Source: G013214665 sp964649815
GTDB taxonomy: Bacteria > Pseudomonadota > Alphaproteobacteria > Rhodobacterales > Rhodobacteraceae
Direction: 5' to 3'
Length of the DNA: 64,000 nucleotides
Assembly: GCA_964649815.1 (NCBI GenBank)
Contig: CAZYQC010000006.1
Location: 1 to 64,000, forward strand
Below are positions 50,740-59,181 of the stretch, piece by piece. The notes under the pieces were generated by a model. It was given only the letters and a program-made list of their open reading frames with translations. It was not told where the DNA came from and did not search any database. Position 1 is the stretch's first letter, and each line of letters begins with the position of its first letter. A program made the position numbers and the translations under genes.

Positions 50740-51558
50740 ATGCTTATGCCGGAAACCTGGCGCCCCGAGCACAAGCTCTTTCCCCATCAGGTCGGTTTTA
50801 CCTGCCCGCCCTTCGACTATGATGCCGCACCTTCGGATTTCCTGCGCATCGCCCCGGACACGGTGGGCGTACATGGCTGGATGCTGCATGTGCCGGATTA
50901 CGTGCACGGGCTGGATCAGAGAAAACAGAATTTTGGCATGCTCGAAGACTTTGTCCATTGCATGTCCCGCAACGGTGTCGATGTCTGCGGCCAGGTTGGA
51001 TCGAACTGGGTCCACGCCTCTGGCCTTGGCGTGGAGGGCATTCGCGACCACTGCGCGCGCCTGTCAGACACCTACGGCGTCGCCTTTCACATGTCAGGCT
51101 ACGCGATGGTCGAGGCCTTGCGCGCGATGAATGTCGAAAAAGTCGCTTTGAACGCCGCCTATCATTGGCCCGAATGGTGGCAGGGCACCGCGGCCTTTTT
51201 GAAAGAGGCCGGATTTGACGTGCTCTGGGCTGGAAATTTTCATGACCAAGGTTGGTTCGACAGCCAGGAAGAGGTCAACGCGCTGCGCTGGATATTCGAC
51301 GGCGACTTGGCCGCAAAAAGCTTTGCCTATGTCGCTGAACAGGCGCCAGACGCAGATGCCTATCTGATCAACGGCATGTGCAACTTTCGTTCTGGCCCCG
51401 GCGGTCAGCCACAACGCCCCCTGCATCTGACGCCCGCGTTGGAAACCCTTTTGGGCAAACCCGTCATCGGCCATGATACGGCGCTTTATTGGCGGATCTT
51501 CAAAACGCTCGGCCTCGCGCCCACGGCGCCCCACGGCAAACTCTTGGAAAGTCTGTAA
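50740..51558 (+). CDS. Asp/Glu racemase / maleate isomerase superfamily protein
   Basis: A 272-residue protein. Two cysteines occupy likely catalytic places, in GFTCPPFDY near the N-terminus and INGMCNFRSG near the C-terminus, and LETLLGKPVIGHDTALYWRIFKTLGL is split as LETLLGKPVIGHD and ALYWRIFKTLG, typical of maleate isomerase and arylmalonate decarboxylase relatives. The substrate is unknown. The start ATG 50740 has gcaggaga upstream. The sulfotransferase-like gene begins two bases after its stop, so both are made together. Confidence 0.72.
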   Translation: MLMPETWRPEHKLFPHQVGFTCPPFDYDAAPSDFLRIAPDTVGVHGWMLHVPDYVHGLDQRKQNFGMLEDFVHCMSRNGVDVCGQVGSNWVHASGLGVEGIRDHCARLSDTYGVAFHMSGYAMVEALRAMNVEKVALNAAYHWPEWWQGTAAFLKEAGFDVLWAGNFHDQGWFDSQEEVNALRWIFDGDLAAKSFAYVAEQAPDADAYLINGMCNFRSGPGGQPQRPLHLTPALETLLGKPVIGHDTALYWRIFKTLGLAPTAPHGKLLESL

Positions 51559-51560
51559 GC

Positions 51561-52301
51561 ATGCACAAAATCGTTGCCCTTTGGGCCATCCCCCGCTCCA
51601 CCTCCACAGCGTTCGAATGGATGATGCGCCAACGCGGCGATTTGGACTGCCTGCACGAACCGTTTGGCGAAGCGTGGTACCAAGGCGAAGCCCCCCTATG
51701 GCATCGCTTTCAGCCAGGCGATGTGACAACGCCAGGTTTGACGCTGGAGAGCGTCTGGGACGACATCCAAGCCCGCGCCACGCGCGGTCCGGTTTTTCTC
51801 AAGGACTTCCCGCATTACATCAACCACATGTGGACGCCAGCGTTTCTGGCGCATTTTGATCACGCCTTTCTGATCCGTGATCCGGCCAAAACGATCACGT
51901 CGATGTTTGACAAATGGCCTGACTTCCACGAAGGCGAAGTTGGCTTTCCAGAACAGCGCGCGCTGTTTGATCTGCTCTGGGCGCTCAATGGCACGCCCCC
52001 GCCCGTGATCGACAGCGACGATCTGCTGGAAAACCCCAAAGCCATGACCGAAGCGTTTTGCGACGCGGTCGGTATCCCGTTTCTGCCGGACGCCCTGACT
52101 TGGGAAGCGGGTGGAGACCCCGGTGCGCATTCGTGGTGGGATGGCGGGTCGTTTCACGCCAATCTGTCGCAGTCAACGGGGTTGAAACGGCAGGCGCGCA
52201 AATACGTTGATCTGGATGCAACGCCAGAGCGCGTGCAGCAAGTTTACCGCCGGATGATCCCGCATTACGAACGCCTCTACGCGCATCGGATCACACTCTA
52301 G
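51561..52301 (+). CDS. Sulfotransferase-family P-loop protein
   Basis: A 246-residue protein with the 5'-phosphosulfate loop IPRSTSTAFEWMM near residue 11 and the 3'-phosphate motif LIRDPAKTITSMF near residue 104, both typical of PAPS-dependent sulfotransferase-like proteins of this short type. The frame opens earlier inside the preceding gene, but the ATG at 51561, two bases after that stop, is natural. No membrane anchor is seen. The acceptor is unknown; together with the upstream gene it may act on a small organic acid or amine. Confidence 0.75.
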   Translation: MHKIVALWAIPRSTSTAFEWMMRQRGDLDCLHEPFGEAWYQGEAPLWHRFQPGDVTTPGLTLESVWDDIQARATRGPVFLKDFPHYINHMWTPAFLAHFDHAFLIRDPAKTITSMFDKWPDFHEGEVGFPEQRALFDLLWALNGTPPPVIDSDDLLENPKAMTEAFCDAVGIPFLPDALTWEAGGDPGAHSWWDGGSFHANLSQSTGLKRQARKYVDLDATPERVQQVYRRMIPHYERLYAHRITL

Positions 52302-52421
52302 GCCCACGACCTCTGGCGCCTTGCCGCCGCCCGGCAGACCAAACGACACCCGATGGCAGCCCCGCCGGAACTCAGCGCGGCTTCACGATTGATTAACGCT
52401 TTTTGTCTTTAAAATCAGGCG

Positions 52422-52437
52422 TGTCCCCGCGGGGACA
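52422..52437. repeat. Perfect 16-bp palindrome TGTCCCCGCGGGGACA
   Basis: This self-complementary sequence lies 35 bp (edge to edge) from a second, longer copy. The two are in the 205-bp gap between convergent sulfotransferase-like and 5'-nucleotidase genes. It is followed by an A-run (52439-52444), so as RNA read on the minus strand a T-run comes before, not after, the stem. Confidence 0.7.
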
Positions 52438-52470
52438 GAAAAAATGCGGTTCCGCGCGTTTGAAACAGAC

Positions 52471-52496
52471 CGGGCTGTCCCCGCGGGGACAGCCCG
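52471..52496. terminator. Perfect 26-bp palindrome after the 5'-nucleotidase gene
   Basis: Arms CGGGCTGTCCCCG and CGGGGACAGCCCG are fully complementary with no spacer, and the inner 16 bp equal the palindrome at 52422-52437. It lies 10 bp after the nucleotidase stop on the minus strand. A terminator or mRNA 3'-end stabiliser is likely, although no T-tract follows; a protein-binding site is the alternative. Confidence 0.55.
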
Positions 52497-52506
52497 ATCC
52501 TTTGAC

Positions 52507-54084
52507 TTATTTCATCGTAATGCGGCCATCGGTGTAGGGCGTCACAGGGCCATTCGCGGCCATGTATTCCGCCAAGACATCCGCCAGATCTGGTCCGTAA
52601 TCATACGCATTCGCAGCGCTGCGGAACATACGGTATCCGTCACCACCATTGCGCACGTAGTTGTTGGAAACCAGACGATAGACCCGATCCATCTCGAGCG
52701 CGGCACCCCCAACCATGACATCTGAAATGCGGCTGCCCGGTTCGGCAGACGCATCAACAGTAAACGTCATGCCAGCCACCTGCGGGAACCGGCCTGCGCC
52801 GTCTTCGATCTGGCCCACACCGTTTTCAAGGGCCGCCATGATTGCGGCACCGTCAACCTCGAAGGTGGACAAGGTGTTCTGGAACGGAAGCACAGTCAGA
52901 ACTTCGCCCATCGTCACTTCGCCCGCATCAATAGAGGCACGAATACCACCGCCGTTCTGGAACGCGATTTCGACACCTTGCGCTTTGACCCGATCCAACA
53001 TCGCATCCGCGATCAACGAGCCCATCGCACATTCCATCGCCCGACAGACAGAACGGTCGCCTTCGATGGCCGCCGTCGATTGCGCCACAACCCGCGACTT
53101 CATCTCTTCGATTGGGCCCGCCAACTCGGCCACGCGCGCGACCATCGCAGGGTCCTCGGCAACGCTGGCGTCCAATAGGATCGTGTCGCCTTCGGCATAA
53201 GCCAAAGTGCCGTCGTCATTGAAGGTAAGCGTCAGGTGCCCCACGTATTTCGAATAGGCATAAGCCTGCACGACCGGCACCAAAGCGCCGCTCTCCTGGC
53301 TAACCCAGGTTGGATAAGCGCCTGCCCGCTTTGGGTCCGAGGCCGAGAGATACGTGTGGCTGTGCCCGCCGACAACGGCGTCAATGCCCGGAACCGCGGC
53401 TGCGATTGCGAGGTCTTTGTTCAGGCCCACGTGGTTCAGCGCGATGATCTTGTCGACACCTTCGGCCTCAAGCGTGGCAACATCTGCCGAGAGGCTCTCG
53501 ATTTCGTCCTGGAAGATCACGCTTTCACCTGGCGACGAGGTCTCGGCCGTGTCTGTGGCCAAAGCCGAGATGATGCCGATCTTTTCGCCACCGACCTCAA
53601 GGACCACGTGATTGGTCACTTTGCCCGCCAGAACGTTGGACTGGCTCACGTCGATATTGCCCGCGATCACAGGAAAGCTGACGTTTTCGATCAGTTTTGC
53701 AAGACCCTCTGGGCCATCATCAAATTCGTGGTTGCCGACGGCCATAACGTCAAAGCCGATGTCCTCCATAAACTCTGCTTCGACATCGCCCTTGTAGGTC
53801 GTGTACATCAACGAGCCTTGGTATTGGTCGCCCGCGTCCAGAACGATCACGTTTTCGCCCGCCAACTCTGCGCGCAGATGATCGATCATCGTTTTCACGC
53901 GCGCGACGCCGCCAAAGCACTTACCTTCTGCGTTGTCGTCCGGCCGGCAGGTCGAATCGAACCTGTTGATCGGCTCGATCCGGCTGTGCAGATCGTTGAT
54001 GTGGATTACGTGCAATGTGTAGTCGGCCTGCGCTAACCCGGCGCTTAGCGCGAGGGCGGCAGTGGCAGTCAGCAGACGTGTCAT
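52507..54084 (-). CDS. Periplasmic 5'-nucleotidase / UshA-like metallophosphatase
   Basis: A 525-residue exported enzyme: signal peptide MTRLLTATAALALSAGLAQA, a calcineurin-like metal domain with INDLHSR, DAGDQYQGS, GNHEFDD and GGHSHT, and a C-terminal 5'-nucleotidase domain (about 345-500) with FQNGGGIRASI and NNYVRNGGDGY. It scavenges phosphate or nucleosides from extracellular nucleotides. The start ATG 54084 has a ggaga ribosome-binding site; the frame opens at 54153. A Cys pair near residues 50-60 may form a disulfide. Confidence 0.93.
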   Translation of the reverse strand: MTRLLTATAALALSAGLAQADYTLHVIHINDLHSRIEPINRFDSTCRPDDNAEGKCFGGVARVKTMIDHLRAELAGENVIVLDAGDQYQGSLMYTTYKGDVEAEFMEDIGFDVMAVGNHEFDDGPEGLAKLIENVSFPVIAGNIDVSQSNVLAGKVTNHVVLEVGGEKIGIISALATDTAETSSPGESVIFQDEIESLSADVATLEAEGVDKIIALNHVGLNKDLAIAAAVPGIDAVVGGHSHTYLSASDPKRAGAYPTWVSQESGALVPVVQAYAYSKYVGHLTLTFNDDGTLAYAEGDTILLDASVAEDPAMVARVAELAGPIEEMKSRVVAQSTAAIEGDRSVCRAMECAMGSLIADAMLDRVKAQGVEIAFQNGGGIRASIDAGEVTMGEVLTVLPFQNTLSTFEVDGAAIMAALENGVGQIEDGAGRFPQVAGMTFTVDASAEPGSRISDVMVGGAALEMDRVYRLVSNNYVRNGGDGYRMFRSAANAYDYGPDLADVLAEYMAANGPVTPYTDGRITMK

Positions 54085-54232
54085 CGGTGTCTCCAAGTTT
54101 GATTGTAACGGTTTTATGAAGGCAGTGTGTGTTAGCCACAGGCTCGGAGTCAAAGCGATTTGTGTGAAAGTGACGCGACAAGAGCGCCAGCTGCCGCTTG
54201 ACGCCGAAATTTGAGCGGCGCATCAATCGCGC

Positions 54233-54571
54233 ATGCTGATCTACAAGATTTTTCGCGCCGAAGAATGGGCCGACTTTGAAAGCGCCGGAGAGACGCAGGG
54301 CGCTCCGATCGATCTGGCCGATGGGTACATCCATTTTTCAACCGCCGCGCAGGCCGCCGAAACGGCGGCGAAACACTTTGCCGGAGGTCAAGGATTGGTC
54401 CTGGTGGCTGTCGACGCAGAGGGGTTGGGCGACGCTCTTAAGTGGGAAGTGTCCCGCGGTGGCGCAAAGTTTCCGCATCTCTACCGAGATTTGGATATGA
54501 CAGATGTGGTGTGGTGCAAACCTCTACCGCTCATTGATGGCGCCCATCGCTTTCCAGAGGACATGATATGA
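54233..54571 (+). CDS. DUF952 family protein
   Basis: A 112-residue protein matching DUF952: ADGYIHFSTAAQAAETAAKHF split at the motif YIHFST, then LKWEVSRGGAKFPHLYRDL. Conserved His, Ser and Arg suggest an enzymatic site, possibly an ADP-ribosyl-type fold, but the family has no demonstrated reaction. ATGA overlap with the DUF1330 gene and then pyrD makes a three-gene operon. Confidence 0.88.
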   Translation: MLIYKIFRAEEWADFESAGETQGAPIDLADGYIHFSTAAQAAETAAKHFAGGQGLVLVAVDAEGLGDALKWEVSRGGAKFPHLYRDLDMTDVVWCKPLPLIDGAHRFPEDMI

Positions 54572-55002
54572 CCGAAGCCTTTGTTGATCCGACCCGCGCG
54601 CAATTCGACGTCTTCAAAGGGCTGGATCGCGACCACCCGATCGAGATGCTCAACCTGGTTCGGTTTCGCGAAAAGGCCGCCTATCCCGATGGGCACGCCT
54701 TGGCAGGGGCGGGGCTGAGCGGGGCCGAAGCATATGCCAATTACGGCAAAGACACCGCGCATATCCTGGAAAAAGTCGGCGGGTCGATTCTGTGGCGGGG
54801 TCGGTTTGAGACGGTTCTGATCGGGCCGGACGATGAACACTGGGATGCCGCCTTTATCGCGCGCTACCCGACGGCGGGGGCGTTCATGGCAATGGTGACG
54901 GATCCCGAATACCAGGTCGCAGTGGTCCACCGCCAAGCCGCCGTTTTTACCTCGCGCTTGATACGCAACGCACCGCTGGATGGCGGCGCAGCCTTCGGAT
55001 GA
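54568..55002 (+). CDS. DUF1330 family protein
   Basis: A 144-residue protein with the dimeric alpha-beta barrel DUF1330 pattern: HPIEMLNLVRFREKAAYPDG, GGSILWRGRFETVLIG and FMAMVTDPEYQ, where a conserved Tyr-Gln ends the domain. No reaction is known for the family. It overlaps DUF952 upstream and pyrD downstream by 4 bp each, so the unit is translationally coupled. Confidence 0.85.
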   Translation: MTEAFVDPTRAQFDVFKGLDRDHPIEMLNLVRFREKAAYPDGHALAGAGLSGAEAYANYGKDTAHILEKVGGSILWRGRFETVLIGPDDEHWDAAFIARYPTAGAFMAMVTDPEYQVAVVHRQAAVFTSRLIRNAPLDGGAAFG

Positions 55003-56042
55003 AAGCGCTTGCTGAACGCATGGCCTTGCGCGCTTTTCGCAATGTGGACCCCGAGACCGCGCACGGCCTTGCACTAAAGGCGCTTCATTCGCCCTTTGCA
55101 GATTTGCCGGGTCCCGTGACGTCGCCCCGATTGGCGACATCGGTGGCCGGCATGCGCCTGCCAAACCCGGTCGGGTTGGCGGCGGGATTTGACAAGAATG
55201 CAACGGCGCTTGGGCCGCTGATGAAGGCCGGTTTCGGCTTTTTGGAAGTGGGTGCCGCCACCCCCAAGGCGCAACCGGGCAACCCCAAGCCGCGTTTGTT
55301 TCGCCTGACCGAGGATCAAGCGGCCATCAACCGATTTGGGTTCAACAATGACGGCATGTCAGACATCGTGCGCCGTCTGTCTATGCGTCCCGCTGGCATA
55401 GCGGTTGGATTGAACCTGGGCGCAAACAAAGACAGCGCCGATCGCGCCGCCGATTTTGCGACCGTTTTGACCGCCGCAAAAGACCACGTGGATTTCGCGA
55501 CGGTCAATGTCTCGTCACCCAACACAGAAAAGCTGCGGGATTTGCAGGGGGCAGAGGCTTTGGCCGCTTTGCTGGACGGCGTGATGGCCGTGCGCGGCGA
55601 TGTGCCTGTGTTCCTCAAGATCGCCCCAGATTTGACACCTGCCGAGATTGAGGATGTCGCCAATATCGCCGCGCGGGCGCAGATCGCGGGGATCATCGCG
55701 ACGAACACAACCCTTGATCGCGCGGGCCTTCACAGTCGCCATGCGGCCCAGACCGGCGGTCTGTCCGGCCAGCCCTTGTTCGAAAAGTCGACACGGGTGC
55801 TGGCGCATTTGTCTGAATTGACCGAGCTGCCGATCATCGGGGTGGGCGGCGTTGCCTCGGCGGAACAGGCTTTGGCCAAGATACAGGCCGGGGCCGAGGC
55901 CGTGCAGCTTTATACCGGTATGGTTTATGGCGGTCTGTCGCTGGCGCGGCGGATCGCACGTGACCTTGACGCCTTGCTGCACGCGCAGGGGTTTGCAAAC
56001 GTCAGCGATGCCGTGGGGACAGATAAGGCCCGCTGGCTTTAG
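54999..56042 (+). CDS. pyrD: Dihydroorotate dehydrogenase (quinone), class 2
   Basis: Membrane-associated flavoenzyme of pyrimidine synthesis, 347 residues. The class 2 N-terminal amphipathic extension is present (MKALAERMALRAFRNVDPETAH). GLAAGFDKNATAL and NRFGFNNDG are typical, the catalytic base is Ser in VNVSSPNTEKLR, and IIGVGGVAS with LYTGMVYGG binds FMN. Its stop overlaps that of the convergent MATE gene. Confidence 0.95.
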   Translation: MKALAERMALRAFRNVDPETAHGLALKALHSPFADLPGPVTSPRLATSVAGMRLPNPVGLAAGFDKNATALGPLMKAGFGFLEVGAATPKAQPGNPKPRLFRLTEDQAAINRFGFNNDGMSDIVRRLSMRPAGIAVGLNLGANKDSADRAADFATVLTAAKDHVDFATVNVSSPNTEKLRDLQGAEALAALLDGVMAVRGDVPVFLKIAPDLTPAEIEDVANIAARAQIAGIIATNTTLDRAGLHSRHAAQTGGLSGQPLFEKSTRVLAHLSELTELPIIGVGGVASAEQALAKIQAGAEAVQLYTGMVYGGLSLARRIARDLDALLHAQGFANVSDAVGTDKARWL

Positions 56043-57367
56043 TCGCCTTCGGTCACGCCGCGTTCCAAGGCCGGGTATTTGAGCCAGAGCGTGACGCCCC
56101 GCGCAATGAACGAGATCAACAGCGCGACCCAGAGGCCGTGATTGCCGAACACAGGCACAAAGACCAGCAGAGCCGCAACATAGATCGCAAAGCTGACGGC
56201 CATCATGTTGCGCATGTCCCGGGTGCGGGTCGCGCCTATAAAGATCCCGTCCAGCATGAACGGCGCGATCCCCACAACCGGCGACAAAATCAGCCAGAAC
56301 AGATATTGGCGCGCTTCTGCGCGGACCTCTTCGGAAGTGGTCAGCAGGTCGATGAACCACGGGCCCAGCGCGAGGTAAACCGCAGACAAAAGCACGACCA
56401 GACCGGCGCCCCAGATCGATGATAAGATGGCAGCGCGGCGCAATCGGCCCACGGCGCGGGCTCCGACCGCCTGACCGACCAGAGCCTCTGCGGAAAAGGC
56501 AAAACCGTCCATGATGTAGGCGGCGATGGTGACAAACTGCATCAGCACCTGGTTCGCGGCCAAGGTGACATCGCCCATCGAGGCACCGATAAAGAGGAAG
56601 GCCAAAAAGATCAGCTGCAGCAAAAGCGAGCGCAGAAGAATGTCGGACGAAACATTGGTCAGCCGACGCAGCTTGTCGCGCTGGAGGATCACCTCGGGCG
56701 AGAGGAATGCTGCGCTGCGGAAAGCAGAGCGGCAAAACCAGAGCCCGACGGCAAGCCCGGTCCATTCTGCCAGGAATGTGCCCCAGGCAACACCTTCGAC
56801 GCCCCAGCCGAGCCCCAGAACGAACCAAAAGTCCAAGGCGACGTTCAGGCCGTTCATCACCAGTTGAACCACGAGGACAGCGCGCGTGCGTTCTTGGGCG
56901 ATCAGCCATCCCGTGATCCCAAAAAGCGCAATGGCCGCGGGCGCGGACCAAATGCGGATCGCCATGTAGTCGCGGGTCAGTGTCTCGACCTCGGGACTGG
57001 CGGGGGCAAAGGCGAAGGCAAGCCAAAAGAGCGGGGCTTGCAACACGATCAAGAGCAAACCTGCCCCGCCGCCAATGATCAATGCGCGGGAAAGAAGGGC
57101 CGAGATTTCTTGGTGATCCCCCTGCCCCAAGGCTTGCGCCGCCAGGCCCGTAATGCCCATGCGCAGAAAGCCGAACAGCCAATAGGCAAGCGACAGCAGG
57201 ATCGCGCCAAGTCCCACAGCACCGATAGGCGCGGCCTCGCCCAACTGGCCCACCACGCCAGTATCAACGGCCCCCAAGATCGGGACGGTTGCATTCGACA
57301 GCACAATCGGCACGGCAATGTGCAGCACCCGCCGGTGGGTGATTGGACTGTCTGCGGCCGATGTCAT
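56039..57367 (-). CDS. MATE-family efflux transporter (DinF-like)
   Basis: A 442-residue transporter with about 12 membrane helices. The two-fold MATE pattern is visible in VPIVLSNATVPILGAVDTGVVGQLG near the start and in IMDGFAFSAEALVGQAVG in the second half, as in DinF. These proteins export drugs or metabolites by cation antiport. It overlaps the thioesterase gene upstream by 4 bp, so they share a transcript. Confidence 0.9.
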   Translation of the reverse strand: MTSAADSPITHRRVLHIAVPIVLSNATVPILGAVDTGVVGQLGEAAPIGAVGLGAILLSLAYWLFGFLRMGITGLAAQALGQGDHQEISALLSRALIIGGGAGLLLIVLQAPLFWLAFAFAPASPEVETLTRDYMAIRIWSAPAAIALFGITGWLIAQERTRAVLVVQLVMNGLNVALDFWFVLGLGWGVEGVAWGTFLAEWTGLAVGLWFCRSAFRSAAFLSPEVILQRDKLRRLTNVSSDILLRSLLLQLIFLAFLFIGASMGDVTLAANQVLMQFVTIAAYIMDGFAFSAEALVGQAVGARAVGRLRRAAILSSIWGAGLVVLLSAVYLALGPWFIDLLTTSEEVRAEARQYLFWLILSPVVGIAPFMLDGIFIGATRTRDMRNMMAVSFAIYVAALLVFVPVFGNHGLWVALLISFIARGVTLWLKYPALERGVTEGD

Positions 57368-57864
57368 GCGTCGCGGGGCATCACGAAATGGCCGGTGGCC
57401 TGCGCAAAAAGCCTGTTGCGATTGTCTTGCCAGCCTTCGACATGCACGCTGGCGTAGCGCCGGCCCGACCGATTGATCCGCGCGCGCGCATAGGCGTCGC
57501 GCGGCAGGCCGGAGCGAAGATAATCAATTGAAAAATCTACTGTTTTAGGAAGCCTTGGCATTTTGGGCTGGCCGGTCTCATCAGCGAGCATGCCTGCTTC
57601 GACATCATCCCACATCGCGTGCCACGTCAGCGTCACATGGGCGGTGATTTCAAGAAATGCAGCCGTCACGCCGCCATGAAGGGCCGGCAGGGTCGGATTA
57701 CCGATCAGCTTGTCGCTATAGCTGAGAACGCCGGTCAATTCGTCGCCGCGCCGATCAAACGACACGCCAAGGTATTGGATGTAGGGAACGCCTTCGATCA
57801 GGCTGGCGAGCGCTGCGTCGCGCCTTTGTTTCACCTTTTGCACGGGTTCTGGTTTGGTCGTCAT
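57364..57864 (-). CDS. PaaI family hotdog thioesterase (1)
   Basis: A 166-residue hotdog-fold protein. PALHGGVTAAFLEITAHVT is the active-site helix with the Gly-Gly and a following Glu instead of Asp, and VDFSIDYLRSGLPRDAYARAR is the core strand. It probably hydrolyses acyl-CoA thioesters; the substrate is unknown. It overlaps both the next thioesterase gene and the MATE gene by 4 bp. Two adjacent paralogues with distinct sequences suggest a heteromeric or sequential function. Confidence 0.85.
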   Translation of the reverse strand: MTTKPEPVQKVKQRRDAALASLIEGVPYIQYLGVSFDRRGDELTGVLSYSDKLIGNPTLPALHGGVTAAFLEITAHVTLTWHAMWDDVEAGMLADETGQPKMPRLPKTVDFSIDYLRSGLPRDAYARARINRSGRRYASVHVEGWQDNRNRLFAQATGHFVMPRDA

Positions 57865-58310
57865 GACGTGGCCTTCCCTGATCCTGAGCTGGGTCCCGAC
57901 ACGGTAAAGGCTCCGACGGCGGTGGCGACGGGGTTTTCCTTGTCATCGTCCATTGCAGTTGCGCGCACAAAGGCCACCGAGCGGGTCAGATGATAACATT
58001 CAGCGCGCACGCGTAGCCCTTGGCCTGGGGTGGCTGTGCGCATGTAGTCGATGCGCAAATCCAGCGTCGCCGTCACGCCCGGGTTGTCGGGGTGCGAAAT
58101 GACAGCCGCGCCACAGCACGTGTCCAAGAGCGCAGAGACCGCTCCGCCCGCCATGACCCCCGTTTCGGGATCACCGATAAGGCGCGTGTCGTAGGGCATG
58201 CTCATCTCGGCCACGCCGGGGCCGATCTCGTCCAGGACCATATTCAGGTCGCCGCAATGCGGGATGGCCATCATGAATTGACGGGCAATGTCGGCTTTTA
58301 CGTCCACCAT
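57861..58310 (-). CDS. PaaI family hotdog thioesterase (2)
   Basis: A 149-residue hotdog protein. VMAGGAVSALLDTCCGAAVI contains the family Gly-Gly-x5-Asp (catalytic Asp), and ATLDLRIDYMRTATPGQGL is the core strand. The open frame extends to 58814, but that part is antisense to merR, so the ATG at 58310 is chosen; a GTG at 58322 is an alternative. It starts the thioesterase-thioesterase-MATE unit and is divergent from merR. Confidence 0.85.
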   Translation of the reverse strand: MVDVKADIARQFMMAIPHCGDLNMVLDEIGPGVAEMSMPYDTRLIGDPETGVMAGGAVSALLDTCCGAAVISHPDNPGVTATLDLRIDYMRTATPGQGLRVRAECYHLTRSVAFVRATAMDDDKENPVATAVGAFTVSGPSSGSGKATS

Positions 58311-58338
58311 AGGGTCGTTCACTTCGGTTTTTTCCAGT

Positions 58339-58417
58339 CTTATGTGCTGCAGTGCAGATAAGGGCAAGAGGATGCCTTGCTCTTTCCCCGGGGGAAGCCT
58401 ACCCTTGCGCGCAAGGG
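58339..58417. promoter_or_regulatory. Inverted repeats between the thioesterase operon and merR
   Basis: The 120-bp divergent region contains CTTAT-n-TGC...GCA-n-ATAAG (58339-58362, imperfect), an imperfect CTTTCCCC/GGGGGAAG repeat (58382-58397), and a perfect 16-bp palindrome CCCTTGCGCGCAAGGG (58402-58417) just ahead of the merR ribosome-binding site. One or more are likely binding sites for the MerR regulator. Confidence 0.45.
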
Positions 58418-58430
58418 AGAGATCAAAGCC

Positions 58431-58811
58431 ATGGCAGACGACCGCTTGAGCTTTAAAGAGATGTGTGCGGCGTTCGATGTAACGCCCCGCACATTGCGGT
58501 ACTATGAGTACATCGAGCTCCTGCAACCTGACCGCGAGGGGCGCAGCCGATTTTACGGCCCGCGCGAGCGGGCAAGGATGAAGCTGATCCTGCGGGGTCG
58601 CAAGTTCGGCTTTCAGCTGGAAGACATCCGGCAATGGCTGTTGATCTATGAAAACGAAGGCACGAACGCCCAAATGGAAGTTTGGATGGAAATGTCTGGA
58701 CGCCAGTTGAACGAGCTTAAAGACCAGCGCGCGCAATTGGATGAGGCGATTGACGAGCTGGGCCAGCTGCGCGGTGAGGTTGAAGCCTATTTGGCCAAGC
58801 AGGCCTCTTAG
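58431..58811 (+). CDS. MerR-family transcription regulator
   Basis: A 126-residue regulator with the MerR helix-turn-helix: LSFKEMCAAFDVTPRTLRYYEYIELLQP, split around the signature TPRTLRYYE, followed by the wing and a long dimerisation helix (about 80-122). It lacks the metal-binding cysteines of MerR or CueR and resembles LiuR-type regulators of acyl-CoA catabolism. The divergent thioesterase genes are the probable target. The ribosome-binding site is gggaga. Confidence 0.88.
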   Translation: MADDRLSFKEMCAAFDVTPRTLRYYEYIELLQPDREGRSRFYGPRERARMKLILRGRKFGFQLEDIRQWLLIYENEGTNAQMEVWMEMSGRQLNELKDQRAQLDEAIDELGQLRGEVEAYLAKQAS

Positions 58812-59181
58812 CACCTGAATTTCTCAGGCGGTCTGAGACATACAGTTGCTAGTCTTCAGCCTTCAATCTGTTTTTCGACGCCTGATGCCACAGGTGATTT
58901 GGTAGCGGTTGTGCGGATCACGTCGGAGGAACGGGCTGTGTTTTGGATCTTCTTTGCAGTTCGAAAATTGAGCGCACAGCGCGATGGGTTTAGGTGTCTG
59001 ACCGATGCGTTAGTGCCGCGCATATTGCAGTCGCAGCACGTGTGGGCCGGCGGTGTGCATAATGGGAATGCAGTGCGGTGAATTGGCCCGTCACTGAGCC
59101 AATTCACCGTTGCCTGCATGCCTGCTGCGGTCTTTTCAACCGTTCTTCTGGGGATGCTGTGTTGCCTGTTTTAGCGTTCGC
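58812..59181. other. Gene-free stretch with one strong hairpin
   Basis: This 370-bp gap between convergent merR and the RND gene has no convincing coding sequence on either strand. Its only feature is an inverted repeat: 59076-59087 pairs perfectly with 59098-59109 (12 bp, 10-nt loop), with outer TGCAG/CTGCA arms at 59069-59073 and 59114-59118. It may be a bidirectional terminator, but no T-tract follows. Confidence 0.6.

Noticed and set aside
55515..57182. 555-codon minus-strand frame overlapping pyrD and the MATE gene
   Set aside because: Arg/Gly/Pro-rich shadow of two well-supported genes; no motif or ribosome-binding site.
58311..58814. N-terminal extension of the second PaaI thioesterase
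   Set aside because: It lies entirely antisense to merR and across the divergent promoter; the hotdog domain begins after 58310.
58812..59181. A transposase remnant or small gene in the gap
   Set aside because: Short frames on both strands have no recognisable motif or ribosome-binding site; only a hairpin is supported.
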